Shown: positions 18,229 through 27,236 of the stretch, piece after piece
Position numbering within the stretch: the first letter of the stretch is position 1
Layout: each line of letters begins with the position of its first letter
NCBI GenBank assembly: GCA_963677245.1
Contig: OY781921.1
Span: 1-64,000 of the forward strand
Direction of reading: 5' to 3'
DNA from: Saccharicrinis sp963677245
Lineage (GTDB): Bacteria; Bacteroidota; Bacteroidia; Bacteroidales; Marinilabiliaceae
Length of the DNA: 64,000 nt
The notes under the pieces: model-generated
Seen by the model: only the letters and a program-made list of their open reading frames with translations
Databases searched by the model: none
What the model was told of the DNA's origin: nothing
Made by a program: the position numbers and the translations under genes

Positions 18229-19491
18229 ATGAAAACAAAGAACCTATTATTATTTATTACACTTTTAGTGTTTAGTTGCACTGAAAAGGAAAAAACGTGT
18301 ATTATCACAGGAGAAGTAATAGATAGACCTGAAAGTAAGAATTTACTATTGGTAAAAGCATTTGAAGACGCTCGTAGAAAAACAATAGCAACTATTCCTA
18401 TTAAGGATGGTAATTTTTCATACTCTTTTAACTTTGAAAATACAGAATGTTATGTGTTGATTTTTGAGGATGAGCATCAAAATGGAAGTTGGCGTCCTAT
18501 AAAATTTTTTCTATGCGATGGGAAGGTAAACATAAGGTTGCACCAAATGGACAGATATTCAGAGAATAGTGTTGAGGGTGGAAAACTTAACAGACAATTT
18601 TATGACTTCAATAATAAATTGGAAACAGAGTTTGCTGAAAAAGAAAAACAATTAGATGAACAGTTTGAAGAACTCTATCAAGCCGATGAACTTTATTCGG
18701 ATACTATGAAAGTAGTATTTAATACTCTTCGGAACACAAAAGATAGAGAAGAATTGAACAGGTTATACAAACTACGGAATAATCTTAAAAATGAAGGACT
18801 GGCTTACAGCCAAAAAGGCAAAGTGTTGAACGAAAAGAGTGGAGAGCTTATGAGCGAAATGTTCGGCACACAATTAGATTTCATTGAAAAACATCAAACC
18901 ATACCTTCATTTTATATGCTGATTGATGTCTTAAACTGGTATAAGCAAGAAGGAAAGTATGTTGATGTTGAACGCCTAAAAACTTTACAAAAAAAGTATG
19001 CAACTAAATTCAAAAATCATCCATACACAGAGCGCAGTAACGATATCTTGTGGAATATAGACAACATTAAGATTGGGAGTAAATATTATGATTTTACCCT
19101 AAATGACACTGACGGCAAAGAGTATAAATTATCTGAATTAATTGAAAATAAAATAGCGTTTATAGGCATTTGGGCACCGTGGTGTGGTCCTTGTATCCAA
19201 ACAAGTAGAAGTATGAAATCCGTTTATGAGGATTTTAAAGACAAGGACTTTGTTGTAGTGGGGATAGCATCAAAATACAAAAATTTTGAAAATGTAAAAA
19301 AGGTGTTGGAAAAAGATAAATATCCTTGGATAACGCTTATTGATGAACCTGATGCAAATAGCAAGATTAATGAAAAATACGGAATTGAGAACGCTGGAGG
19401 TGGAACATATTTAGTTGATAGAAATGGTAGTATATTAGCAATAAATCCATCAATAGAGGAAGTCAGAAAAATATTGAACGAAAAATTATAA
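18229..19491 (+). CDS. Cassette 10: TlpA-family lipoprotein with DUF4369-like N-terminus
   Basis: A 420-residue envelope thiol-disulfide protein. It has a lipoprotein signal (LLVFSCTEK), an N-terminal beta-rich DUF4369-like domain (about 25-115: ITGEVIDRPESKNLLL), a long helical linker (about 130-270) and a C-terminal thioredoxin domain (about 280-420) with the redox motif WCGPC in GIWAPWCGPCIQT. This architecture is very common in Bacteroidota, where such proteins are anchored to an envelope membrane and take part in thiol redox chemistry. Sole gene of its cassette. Confidence 0.88.
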   Translation: MKTKNLLLFITLLVFSCTEKEKTCIITGEVIDRPESKNLLLVKAFEDARRKTIATIPIKDGNFSYSFNFENTECYVLIFEDEHQNGSWRPIKFFLCDGKVNIRLHQMDRYSENSVEGGKLNRQFYDFNNKLETEFAEKEKQLDEQFEELYQADELYSDTMKVVFNTLRNTKDREELNRLYKLRNNLKNEGLAYSQKGKVLNEKSGELMSEMFGTQLDFIEKHQTIPSFYMLIDVLNWYKQEGKYVDVERLKTLQKKYATKFKNHPYTERSNDILWNIDNIKIGSKYYDFTLNDTDGKEYKLSELIENKIAFIGIWAPWCGPCIQTSRSMKSVYEDFKDKDFVVVGIASKYKNFENVKKVLEKDKYPWITLIDEPDANSKINEKYGIENAGGGTYLVDRNGSILAINPSIEEVRKILNEKL

Positions 19492-19498
19492 TTACTGT

Positions 19499-19631
19499 GC
19501 CTAACATTTTGTATAAGTAATGGCGGGGTTCGTGGGTTCTCGCAGGTCGGATTCCCGTCCGATTTTCTGCGTCCTTTCGGACGGAAAATCGCTCGCAAAT
19601 CCGCCACTACTCATACAATTTACCGTTGGGT
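19499..19631 (+). repeat. attC10 (GTAATGGCGGG type)
   Basis: R'' GCCTAAC (extended TGTGCCTAAC, 19496-19505) is complementary to GTTAGGCACA at 18179. R' GTTGGGT at 19625. 133 bp, with outer arms TTTTGTATAAGTAATGG and CCACTACTCATACAA. Confidence 0.9.
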
Positions 19632-19675
19632 GCTATTATAGGGCGACCTACAAACTATAACAATAACAAGATAAA

Positions 19676-20998
19676 ATGAGAAAAATAATCTTAACTACAT
19701 TACTAATTGGGACTTTAAGTCAAATTGGACTTTCTCAAACGAATTTTGATAAAACTAAGTTAGACAACTATTTTAATACACTTGAACAAAACAACAAGTT
19801 TATGGGAAGTGTTGCAGTATCCAAAAACGGTGAAGTTATTTATACAAACTCAATCGGATTTACTGATGTTGAAAACAATGTAAAAGCGACAGAAAAATCT
19901 AAATATAGGATTGGCTCAATTTCAAAAACATTTACAGCAGTTTTGATACTAAAAACAGTTGAAGAAAAAAAGTTAAATCTAAACCAAACAATTGACAAAT
20001 GGTTTCCGACAATTGAAAACGCAAAAAAAATAACCATAGAACATTTGCTAAGACATAGAAGTGGCATACATAACTTCACAAACGATAAAGATTATCTGAC
20101 TTGGAACACACAACCAAGGACAGAAAAAGAAATGGTTGAAGTTATTACAAAAGGAGGCAGCGACTTCAATCCCGACAGCAAAGCAGAATACAGCAATTCA
20201 AATTATGTACTTTTAAGTTACATTGTTGAGAAAACTTTTAAAAAATCGTATTCTGACTTATTGCAAGAATTTATTGTTAAACCAATTGGTTTGACCAGTA
20301 CGTATGTTTTTGGCAAAATCAATCCAAATAACAACGAATGTAAATCATACAGTTTCGCAGGAACTTGGAAAGTAGAGCCTGAAACAGATTTTACTGTTCC
20401 ATTAGGTGCAGGTGCAATAATTTCTACACCAATCGACTTGACAAAATTTGCAGATGCTTTATTTGGCGGTAAACTTTTGACAAGTGAAAGTCTTGAAATA
20501 ATGAAAACCATTAATGAAGGTTACGGAATTGGTCTATTTCAAATTCCTTTCTACAAAAGTACCGGTTACGGACACACAGGAGGAATTGATGGTTTTAGTT
20601 CAGTTTATTCACATTTTCCGGACGACAATATTTCGTATGCTTTGATTTCTAATGGAACAAGTATGAATAACAATGACATTTCTATTGCAGTTTTAAGTGC
20701 AGTTTACGACAAGCCATACGAAATACCAACATTTAAGACTTTCAATGTAACATCAGAAGACTTAGATAAATATTTAGGAGTTTATTCATCTAAACAAATT
20801 GCGTTGAAAATTACAGTTACAAAAGACGGAAATACTTTAATTGCACAAGGAACAGGACAGCCAGCATTTCCACTTGAAGCAACCGACAAAGACAAATTTA
20901 AGTTTGACCAAGCGGGAGCAAAATTTAAATTTAGTCCGACAGATAAGAAAATGATATTATTTCAAGGTGGTGGACAAATTGAATTTACGATGGAATAA
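19676..20998 (+). CDS. Cassette 11: class C beta-lactamase-like serine hydrolase
   Basis: A 440-residue exported serine hydrolase of the beta-lactamase/D-aminopeptidase (class C-like) superfamily. Seen: signal peptide (1-20), the SxxK motif as S81-I-S-K84 (IGSISKTFT), a YSN triad at about 172-174, and an HTGG box (GYGHTGGIDGF, about 300) in place of KTG. A C-terminal ~90-residue beta-rich extension follows. Most relatives are esterases or peptidases rather than true antibiotic-hydrolysing lactamases, and the HTG box fits that. No resistance claim can be made from sequence alone. Confidence 0.87.
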   Translation: MRKIILTTLLIGTLSQIGLSQTNFDKTKLDNYFNTLEQNNKFMGSVAVSKNGEVIYTNSIGFTDVENNVKATEKSKYRIGSISKTFTAVLILKTVEEKKLNLNQTIDKWFPTIENAKKITIEHLLRHRSGIHNFTNDKDYLTWNTQPRTEKEMVEVITKGGSDFNPDSKAEYSNSNYVLLSYIVEKTFKKSYSDLLQEFIVKPIGLTSTYVFGKINPNNNECKSYSFAGTWKVEPETDFTVPLGAGAIISTPIDLTKFADALFGGKLLTSESLEIMKTINEGYGIGLFQIPFYKSTGYGHTGGIDGFSSVYSHFPDDNISYALISNGTSMNNNDISIAVLSAVYDKPYEIPTFKTFNVTSEDLDKYLGVYSSKQIALKITVTKDGNTLIAQGTGQPAFPLEATDKDKFKFDQAGAKFKFSPTDKKMILFQGGGQIEFTME

Positions 20999-21007
20999 AA
21001 AAACAGC

Positions 21008-21140
21008 ACCCAACACGCGGTCATAAAACATGGTGCGGATAGTGCTATATTTGAACGAAATAACATTTAATCAACGGCTTAGTGGGCTGATAAGTTTGTG
21101 TTTCAAAATGCGCAACGTTTCATACCGCCATCCGTTGTAG
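21008..21140 (+). repeat. attC11 (GCGGTCATAAAACAT type)
   Basis: R'' ACCCAAC (extended AGCACCCAAC, 21005-21014) is complementary to GTTGGGTGCT at 19625. R' GTTGTAG at 21134. 133 bp. Confidence 0.9.
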
Positions 21141-21148
21141 CCAATTTA

Positions 21149-21427
21149 ATGAGCGATACTGCTAAACATATAAAATTGAGGATTAACAAATCTGAGCTTG
21201 ACGTTATCAATGAAATAATTGAATCAAAAACGTATTACTTTGACCTTAAAATTATTAACGAGAAAACCTGTATTTTGACTTTTGATAGTATTGATAAGGC
21301 AATTGAACTTGACGAATTGATTAAGGATAAATTGATTTATAAAGGCTTTGATATTGACTATAATCCAACAAATTTCGGACGGATTTGTGAGGACTTGATT
21401 GATAAATTTTACCAAATTCTAAAATGA
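21149..21427 (+). CDS. Cassette 12, gene 1: small hypothetical protein
   Basis: A 92-residue soluble protein starting at ATG 21149, 14 bp inside the cassette. The longer frame back to 21098 would begin inside the previous attC and is rejected. The sequence alternates strands and helices (ISEL-type, then a DEL...DKFYQ helix); no family recognised. Its stop overlaps the next start as ATGA (21424-21427), so the two genes form a coupled pair. Confidence 0.65.
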   Translation: MSDTAKHIKLRINKSELDVINEIIESKTYYFDLKIINEKTCILTFDSIDKAIELDELIKDKLIYKGFDIDYNPTNFGRICEDLIDKFYQILK

Positions 21428-22038
21428 GACAATCGATTATTGCAGTAAGATTATTAATTATGAGTATTGTAATGTGTTTTGCCCTGATTTCTTGTAATCG
21501 GCACATTCAACCATATAGCTACGTTCCTCAGGTTGATTCTCTTGACTCATTAACCAAACTTGATTCGATAAAAATCGATACAAGAAAATCAATTATCTTA
21601 ACAAGTGATACTTCTCTAAATTATTCCATTTTACTTGGTGGGATTGGAATTTCAACGACCATTACTTATCAAACTATTGACACATTGATTGTTGTTGACT
21701 CAATCGATATCTACAATCGTGATTCTTTTCAAGATATTACAAATGAGATATTTAATCGGAAGTTTATTTATTCCAAGGATAGCCTTGTAGATTTGACTAA
21801 TGGAGATATGTACTTCAGTCCAAGATATATTGATAAACATTTAACCACAGAAAAGTGGAATAAGTTTTATGTTATAATAGATGGTGAAAAGAAAAAGATA
21901 TCTTCACTAAACTCAAGGAGGATTTTTGCCGAGATTGATACTGATAAATATGAATTGACAGAAATGAGTAAACATGAAGCAAAAGAGCAATTTGGAATTA
22001 AAACAAAATATATAACTTACAGATTGACTGAAAGATAA
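21424..22038 (+). CDS. Cassette 12, gene 2: lipoprotein of unknown function
   Basis: Probable lipoprotein, about 204 residues, with a hydrophobic leader ending in ALISCN and then a polar, Asp/Ser-rich body with many LDSLTKLDS-like repeats near its N-terminus. Start ATG 21424 overlaps the previous stop. No domain recognised. The cassette thus couples a small soluble protein to a surface or periplasmic one. Confidence 0.7.
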   Translation: MRQSIIAVRLLIMSIVMCFALISCNRHIQPYSYVPQVDSLDSLTKLDSIKIDTRKSIILTSDTSLNYSILLGGIGISTTITYQTIDTLIVVDSIDIYNRDSFQDITNEIFNRKFIYSKDSLVDLTNGDMYFSPRYIDKHLTTEKWNKFYVIIDGEKKKISSLNSRRIFAEIDTDKYELTEMSKHEAKEQFGIKTKYITYRLTER

Positions 22039-22043
22039 ACTGG

Positions 22044-22220
22044 CTACAACAAAGTATAAAAGTAATAGCGGTTTCTGTGAGTGTGCGAACAGTAGAGGCT
22101 CTAATCAGCCCCGCCAAATCTACAGATTTGACTAATTAATATTGTGTAGCTTTGGCTACTTTGTAACTTGACACGAAACCGCTATGAAGTCCGCTACTAC
22201 TCTTATACACACCGTTATGC
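22044..22220 (+). repeat. attC12 (long type, 177 bp)
   Basis: R'' CTACAAC (extended TGGCTACAAC, 22041-22050) is complementary to GTTGTAGCCA at 21134. R' GTTATGC at 22214. Long group with attC2, attC8 and attC17. Confidence 0.9.
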
Positions 22221-22268
22221 GCAATGGAGTGAAACGACATGGAACAACTGAAACTAAATAATTGAAAC

Positions 22269-23198
22269 ATGAAAATTGGAATAATAGGAACTGGTGGAGT
22301 TGGTGGATACTTTGGTGCGAGATTAGCTTCATCTGGAAATGATGTTACTTTTATTGCACGGGGAGAACACCTTAAAGCGATTAAAAAAAATGGACTGATA
22401 GTTAAAAGCATAAAAGGTGACCTCACTATTGATTCAGCCAAAGCATCTGATAAACTAGAAGATTTAGCGGATTGCGAATTGATAATTTTAGGCACGAAGG
22501 CATATCACGTAAAGGACATTGCAAAAGGATTATCGACCGTTTTAAATAAAAAGGCATTGATTTTACCGCTACAAAACGGAGTTTTAGCAACAGAAGAACT
22601 GACTGAATACTTTGATAAAAAGCAAATACTAGGTGGATTGTGCATAATATTCAGCAATATAGAATCACCTGGAGTTATAAATCATATGGGACTTGAACCA
22701 TCAATCACATTTGGAGAGATTGATAATACTATAAAAGAAAGGACTTTGGAGATAAAAACTGTATTTGAAAATGCAGATATCACTTGCAAATTGACTGATG
22801 ATATTGAAGCTGCATTGTGGAAAAAGTTTATATTGATTTGTTTAAGTGGTTTTGGGACAATTTCAAATACTGGATATGGATTAGTAAGAGAAACCCCAGA
22901 AACCAGACAAATGCTAATTGATTCATTGACAGAAGTAAGTGAAATAGCAAAAGCAAAAGACATTAAACTTGATAATGATATAGTAGAGAAATCAATAGCC
23001 TATGTAGATACATATCCACCAGAAGCAATGTCATCTTTATCAAGAGACGTATTGAGTGGCAAACAATCGGAAATTGAATATCAAAATGGAACTGTAGTAC
23101 GATTTGGGAAAGAACTTGGAATTGATACTCCTGTAAACCGATTTATATATGGATTTGTGAAACTTGTAGAGAAGAAGATGAAAAACCAAAGCGCATAA
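22269..23198 (+). CDS. Cassette 13: 2-dehydropantoate 2-reductase family enzyme
   Basis: A 309-residue NADPH-dependent reductase of the ketopantoate reductase (ApbA/PanE) family. The N-terminal Rossmann motif GxGGxG is visible in IGTGGVGGYFGARLA, followed by the family segment LILGTKAYHVKDI and PLQNGV. The C-terminal domain contains ALWKKFILICLSG, where Lys in LWKKF is the usual catalytic lysine, and the SSLSRDVLSGKQSEIEYQNG signature. Full-length. Related enzymes reduce ketopantoate in pantothenate synthesis, but the family also includes others of unknown substrate. A metabolic enzyme as single cassette cargo. The stop lies in the attC core. Confidence 0.88.
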   Translation: MKIGIIGTGGVGGYFGARLASSGNDVTFIARGEHLKAIKKNGLIVKSIKGDLTIDSAKASDKLEDLADCELIILGTKAYHVKDIAKGLSTVLNKKALILPLQNGVLATEELTEYFDKKQILGGLCIIFSNIESPGVINHMGLEPSITFGEIDNTIKERTLEIKTVFENADITCKLTDDIEAALWKKFILICLSGFGTISNTGYGLVRETPETRQMLIDSLTEVSEIAKAKDIKLDNDIVEKSIAYVDTYPPEAMSSLSRDVLSGKQSEIEYQNGTVVRFGKELGIDTPVNRFIYGFVKLVEKKMKNQSA

Positions 23199-23324
23199 CA
23201 ATGTGTCATACGTAATGGCGGGGATAGAAGTAAATAACAAGGTTTGTCTCTCGAATCAACATCAGTTCGGTTTGATAGCGAGGAGCTCCGAAATCCGCCA
23301 CTACGCATACACTTACCGTTAGGC
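23193..23324 (+). repeat. attC13 (GTAATGGCGGG type)
   Basis: R'' GCATAAC (extended GCGCATAAC, 23191-23199) is complementary to GTTATGCGC at 22214. R' GTTAGGC at 23318. 132 bp; close to attC6. Confidence 0.9.
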
Positions 23325-23346
23325 AACATAAACCAAAATACTGCAA

Positions 23347-24201
23347 ATGAATAAGACACCTGAAAAATTAATTATTAAGAATGCAATAGTAAAATTTGAG
23401 GATTTTCTATCAATTGGCGGATTTGGATTTCTACTATTTTTTGCTGTTCAAGATATTCAGAGTATATGGACATTATTAATGATAGGACTCTTTATTTTTC
23501 TCGTATATAACTTTTTTAAGCGATTGAGAAATAGAAACCCGCAGATTATTATAGATGAACGAGGTATTGAACTTTGTGAAGAAAAGGATTTTTATAAGTG
23601 GGACAAAATTAAATATGCATTCATAAAATCTGAGACAACCGGATATGGAAAGAATTCAAGAACTATAGATTACTTTTATATTGTTACAAAAAAGACAGAT
23701 ATAAAAAAGCGAATTGATGATTATAAGTATTCAAGTAAGGTCGTAAAAGAGACTGTAGAACATTTTAGCGGTAGGGACATCGGGGATTACTCCGACCAGT
23801 TCAGAGATGAAATGATTGAGATACTTAATGGAAATAAATTTACAAAGGAGATTATAAAACTATTTTCAGCTTACCAAACAAGAATGATAGTTTCGACATT
23901 AATATTGTTTCTTGGAATAATTGGAATATCAGTATATTTCCAAGTCACATCAGATTTTAGATATTGTGTTGGAGTTGGATTTGTAATAAGCATTTTGACC
24001 CTTTGGATTTACAGCCAGAATTCGGAGAATAATTTTAAGCAAAAACGATATATTTCAGACTTGACATCGGAACAATTCGATAAAATTGCGATTAAGCATC
24101 AATTGAAATATCCTAAAAAGCAGATGAATGGATATATGATTCTCTTTGGAATAACAGCGATTGTGATTTTTGCAATATCGTATTTTGCGACAAAAAGTTG
24201 A
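23347..24201 (+). CDS. Cassette 14: membrane protein of unknown function
   Basis: A 284-residue membrane protein with paired hydrophobic segments near the N-terminus (about 22-55), another pair around 190-235 and one at the C-terminus (about 260-280). Between them lies a soluble ~110-residue region with a PH-like beta pattern (NPQIIIDERGIELCEEKDFYKWDKIKYAFI), as seen in bacterial membrane proteins of unknown role. No catalytic motif. Sole gene of its cassette. Confidence 0.7.
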   Translation: MNKTPEKLIIKNAIVKFEDFLSIGGFGFLLFFAVQDIQSIWTLLMIGLFIFLVYNFFKRLRNRNPQIIIDERGIELCEEKDFYKWDKIKYAFIKSETTGYGKNSRTIDYFYIVTKKTDIKKRIDDYKYSSKVVKETVEHFSGRDIGDYSDQFRDEMIEILNGNKFTKEIIKLFSAYQTRMIVSTLILFLGIIGISVYFQVTSDFRYCVGVGFVISILTLWIYSQNSENNFKQKRYISDLTSEQFDKIAIKHQLKYPKKQMNGYMILFGITAIVIFAISYFATKS

Positions 24202-24219
24202 TTGACAATAAATTACGTT

Positions 24220-24349
24220 GCCTAACAATGTATATAATTCATAAGGGTTTCAGTGGTTTGCGAGGCATAGTCTCCCGCTCCAAATTCAGTAACGGAGGAT
24301 ACATACGCAGCCCGCAATCCCTTACGAAATCATATACTCAACGTTGGCA
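24220..24349 (+). repeat. attC14 (130-bp type)
   Basis: R'' GCCTAAC (extended GTTGCCTAAC, 24217-24226) is complementary to GTTAGGCAAC at 23318. R' GTTGGCA at 24343. Confidence 0.92.
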
Positions 24350-24359
24350 GTAATTTGCG

Positions 24360-24713
24360 ATGAACCAAGATAAAATTGACTACATATTGCAGTACTCATC
24401 AGATTTGATGACGGAGAATGAAGCTCAAGCTTGGAGACATTATTCAACTTTAATAAAGAGAAACAAAAAAGATATATCTGAATTCTCGGATTTACATAGA
24501 GAAATGTTTCTAAAACGTGGTTGGATAACAGACAATCTAATTGTTTTAAAATTATTAAAAGATGGAATTGAAGCATTTAGAGAAAATACAGCAAGGAGAA
24601 TATTAGCTGATAATGGAGAGGATGTTGTTTTCAATAATTGTCCAAAATGTGGCAAATTGACTAGAACTCCTAGAGCAAAACAATGTAGATTTTGCGGACA
24701 TGATTGGCATTAA
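24360..24713 (+). CDS. Cassette 15, gene 1: small zinc-ribbon protein
   Basis: A 117-residue protein, helical for the first ~90 residues and ending in a four-cysteine zinc ribbon (CPKCGKLTRTPRAKQCRFCG). No wider family recognised. It starts 16 bp inside the cassette and is followed 13 bp later by a second zinc-ribbon gene, so the cassette appears to encode a functional pair, possibly nucleic-acid or partner binding. Confidence 0.7.
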   Translation: MNQDKIDYILQYSSDLMTENEAQAWRHYSTLIKRNKKDISEFSDLHREMFLKRGWITDNLIVLKLLKDGIEAFRENTARRILADNGEDVVFNNCPKCGKLTRTPRAKQCRFCGHDWH

Positions 24714-24726
24714 TTAATTTGATCTT

Positions 24727-25194
24727 ATGAGTAAAATTATTACGATTTTAGATAAATATGAAGATTGGGAATTAGCCTATTTCATTAAATATATGCTAGA
24801 CTCTTATACTACAGGAACCAGAGAGAAAATCTTAGATTATTTAAAAAATATTCGAAAGTTTAATTTCAATCAAGTAGACGAATTGATAGAGCAAAACAAA
24901 AAGAAAGAGTATAATGATTTTAAAGAAAGGTGTCCAAAATGCAAAACTGAAAAAATAAGAACAGATATGGTTGATTGGGCGATTCCTTTATATCATGCAG
25001 GTGCGGAAGATGAAATGGCATTGCTTTATGAAATTAAAACTGGAAAAACATATATGAAAGCAAAAATTACTTGTAATGTTTGTGGATACATAATAACAGA
25101 TCCTAATAACAGAACTTTAAAGGAAAAGGTTTTAGGTGTTTTATTTGATAATCCGATGTGGTCAGCAATAAGACAGATATTAACAAAAGATTAA
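24727..25194 (+). CDS. Cassette 15, gene 2: zinc-finger protein
   Basis: A 155-residue soluble protein with an acidic helical N-terminus and two CxxC pairs (C69/C72 in RCPKCK and C116/C119 in CNVCGY) separated by ~44 residues, suggesting one zinc site made from two distant knuckles. No family recognised. It follows the first gene of the cassette closely and is probably co-expressed. Confidence 0.7.
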   Translation: MSKIITILDKYEDWELAYFIKYMLDSYTTGTREKILDYLKNIRKFNFNQVDELIEQNKKKEYNDFKERCPKCKTEKIRTDMVDWAIPLYHAGAEDEMALLYEIKTGKTYMKAKITCNVCGYIITDPNNRTLKEKVLGVLFDNPMWSAIRQILTKD

Positions 25195-25201
25195 AAACTA
25201 C

Positions 25202-25331
25202 TGCCAACAATGTATATAATTCATAAGGGGTTCAGTGGTATGCGAAGCACAGTCTCCCGCTCCAAATTCAGTAACGGAGGATACAGACGCAGCCCGCAAT
25301 CCCTTACGAAATCATATACTCAACGTTGTGT
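25202..25331 (+). repeat. attC15 (130-bp type)
   Basis: R'' TGCCAAC (extended TACTGCCAAC, 25199-25208) is complementary to GTTGGCAGTA at 24343. R' GTTGTGT at 25325. Confidence 0.92.
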
Positions 25332-25376
25332 GTTATTAGAAAACAGTGGTAATACTGAAATAATTAGAAAGAGATT

Positions 25377-26312
25377 ATGCCATATCCGATAGAACGAAAA
25401 CTTGTAGTGGGAGTATCTTCAAATGCTCTGTTTAACTTGGAAAAAGAGGATTCAATCTTTGAAAATCATGGGCTTGAAGCTTTTCGTCAATATCAAGAAC
25501 AGAACAAGACTAGGATTTTGGACAAAGGTTCTGCATATCCTTTCATAAAAAGATTTTTAAACATAAATAAATATTATCCTGATGAACAACCTGTAGAAGT
25601 TGTACTTCTTTCTAAAAATAGTCCAGAATCTGGAATAAGAGTTTTTAATTCAATCAAGGAACATGGACTTGATATTTCTCGGGCTGCATTTACAACAGGA
25701 AAATCTCCTTTTCCATATATTCCAGCATATAACATATCATTATTTCTATCAACAAATACCAATGATGTTGAGAGTGCTATTACTGCAGGTTTAGCCGCAG
25801 GGAGATTTATTAAATCACCTGTTGTTGATGATGATAAGGATTTAGAATTACGAGTGGCTTTTGACTTTGATGGTGTAATAGCTGATGATGCCGCAGAACA
25901 AGTTTACAAGGAGACTAGTAAATTGTCTGAATTTCATAAATATGAAACTGAACATATTAAAGAGCCACATAATCCAGGTCCTTTAGCTGATTTTTTTAAA
26001 AAATTGGCTTTCTTCCAAAAGCTTGAAACCAAAAAAGAAAATGAAGACCCTTCCTATAAAAAGATTTTAAGAACTAGTATTGTAACAGCAAGAAATGCAC
26101 CATCTCATGAAAGAGCAATAAATACATTAAGTCATTGGGGAGTTACAGTTGATGAGATGTTTTTAATGGGTGGCGTTGATAAAAGTAGAGTTTTGAATAT
26201 AGTTAAACCTCATATTTACTTTGATGACCAACTTGTTCATTTGGATTCAGATTCAAGTAAGATTCCTTTAGTTCATATTCCATTTGGGATTGCAAATAAA
26301 AGCAAAAGTTGA
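25377..26312 (+). CDS. Cassette 16, gene 1: 5'-nucleotidase (cytosolic type)
   Basis: A 311-residue protein matching the cytosolic 5'-nucleotidase family that dephosphorylates nucleoside monophosphates. Characteristic segments are LVVGVSSNALFNLE at the N-terminus, EVVLLSKNSPESGIRVFNSI (about 75-95) and the HAD-like acid motif VAFDFDGVIADDAAE (about 158-172), with a later IVTARNAPSHERAINTL and YFDDQLVHLD. Length is normal. Nucleotide-depleting enzymes are known in phage defence, but ordinary salvage metabolism is equally possible. A second gene follows 4 bp after its stop. Confidence 0.87.
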   Translation: MPYPIERKLVVGVSSNALFNLEKEDSIFENHGLEAFRQYQEQNKTRILDKGSAYPFIKRFLNINKYYPDEQPVEVVLLSKNSPESGIRVFNSIKEHGLDISRAAFTTGKSPFPYIPAYNISLFLSTNTNDVESAITAGLAAGRFIKSPVVDDDKDLELRVAFDFDGVIADDAAEQVYKETSKLSEFHKYETEHIKEPHNPGPLADFFKKLAFFQKLETKKENEDPSYKKILRTSIVTARNAPSHERAINTLSHWGVTVDEMFLMGGVDKSRVLNIVKPHIYFDDQLVHLDSDSSKIPLVHIPFGIANKSKS

Positions 26313-26316
26313 GAAT

Positions 26317-27096
26317 ATGATAAGCTTCAAAAATCATATAATATTTGATGATATAAAATCTTGGCCAATTGAAATGCACGATTTAATCAAATACAATGCA
26401 AGTTCATTGAAGGGATTTTTTGAAGAAGAACATCGTATTGATAAAATGGCAAGAGAAAATATAGAGCTTAGGTATAACAGACCTGTAAATATTTACCGAG
26501 ATAAATGGGAGGAAATAATCAATGAAATTGAAACTGTACTTAAACAACATTCAATAATTGGGATTCATTGTACTAAACTTCTTGACTGGGAAATAAAAGA
26601 CATTGAAAATAATGGATTAAAACCATTGGATAGAACCTTTGCAAATAAGAGAATAGAAAAAGCTGTTAAAGAAGGTGTTCTATCAAAGGTATTGGGTAAT
26701 AAATTGATTGATAAAAAGGAATTAAGCGAATCAAATAGAAAAGGATATGTTTGGGTTTTTCATTGTTTGGAAACGTTAACTTTTGAGAGTGGACTTAATA
26801 GGCTTTTTGGATTATGGGGCGGTGAATCATTATATGCCTACATAAAAGACAATCAGGAATTAAAAACAATTGGAACTCCTTGTATAATATTTACTTCTAT
26901 TAAAATAAGTGAACTTGAAATATATCCAGAATTGAGCAAAAGAATGACTGCTTTCTATTTCGGCGACAATTATTTCCCACATGATACTGACTCAATTATT
27001 AAGACTGATTTGAATGTCATAAAAGTTGTCAGACGTAATGAAAAGTTATTTGAAGATTTAACAGGAATTGAAAATTGGGACAATGATAGATTTTAA
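26317..27096 (+). CDS. Cassette 16, gene 2: hypothetical protein
   Basis: A 259-residue soluble protein starting at ATG 26317, directly after the nucleotidase stop; the upstream in-frame ATG at 26284 lies inside that gene. The middle reads IIGIHCTKLLDWEIKDIENNGLKPL, and the second half FTSIKISELEIYPELSKRMTAFYFG. These hint at a compact alpha/beta enzyme, reminiscent of ADP-ribosyltransferase-like folds, but I cannot assign a family. Its tight linkage suggests it works with or is controlled with the 5'-nucleotidase. Confidence 0.7.
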   Translation: MISFKNHIIFDDIKSWPIEMHDLIKYNASSLKGFFEEEHRIDKMARENIELRYNRPVNIYRDKWEEIINEIETVLKQHSIIGIHCTKLLDWEIKDIENNGLKPLDRTFANKRIEKAVKEGVLSKVLGNKLIDKKELSESNRKGYVWVFHCLETLTFESGLNRLFGLWGGESLYAYIKDNQELKTIGTPCIIFTSIKISELEIYPELSKRMTAFYFGDNYFPHDTDSIIKTDLNVIKVVRRNEKLFEDLTGIENWDNDRF

Positions 27097-27104
27097 ATAA
27101 CAAC

Positions 27105-27236
27105 ACACAACACGGTATATGCAAAATGGGCGGGATTGTGCTAAAATCAAGGGCTGTAGCCCGCTTCAACATCGTAACGGTTTGATAAGTTTGAAGCCCG
27201 CAATCGCCCACATTTGCATATACCCATCCGTTATGG
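27105..27236 (+). repeat. attC16
   Basis: R'' CACACAA-C core (extended AACACACAAC, 27102-27111) is complementary to GTTGTGTGTT at 25325. R' GTTATGG at 27230. 132 bp, singleton type. Confidence 0.88.

Noticed and set aside
19676..20998. Antibiotic-resistance cassette (beta-lactamase)
   Set aside because: SxxK and YxN are present but the third box is HTG in an esterase/peptidase-like protein with a C-terminal extension; resistance cannot be claimed.
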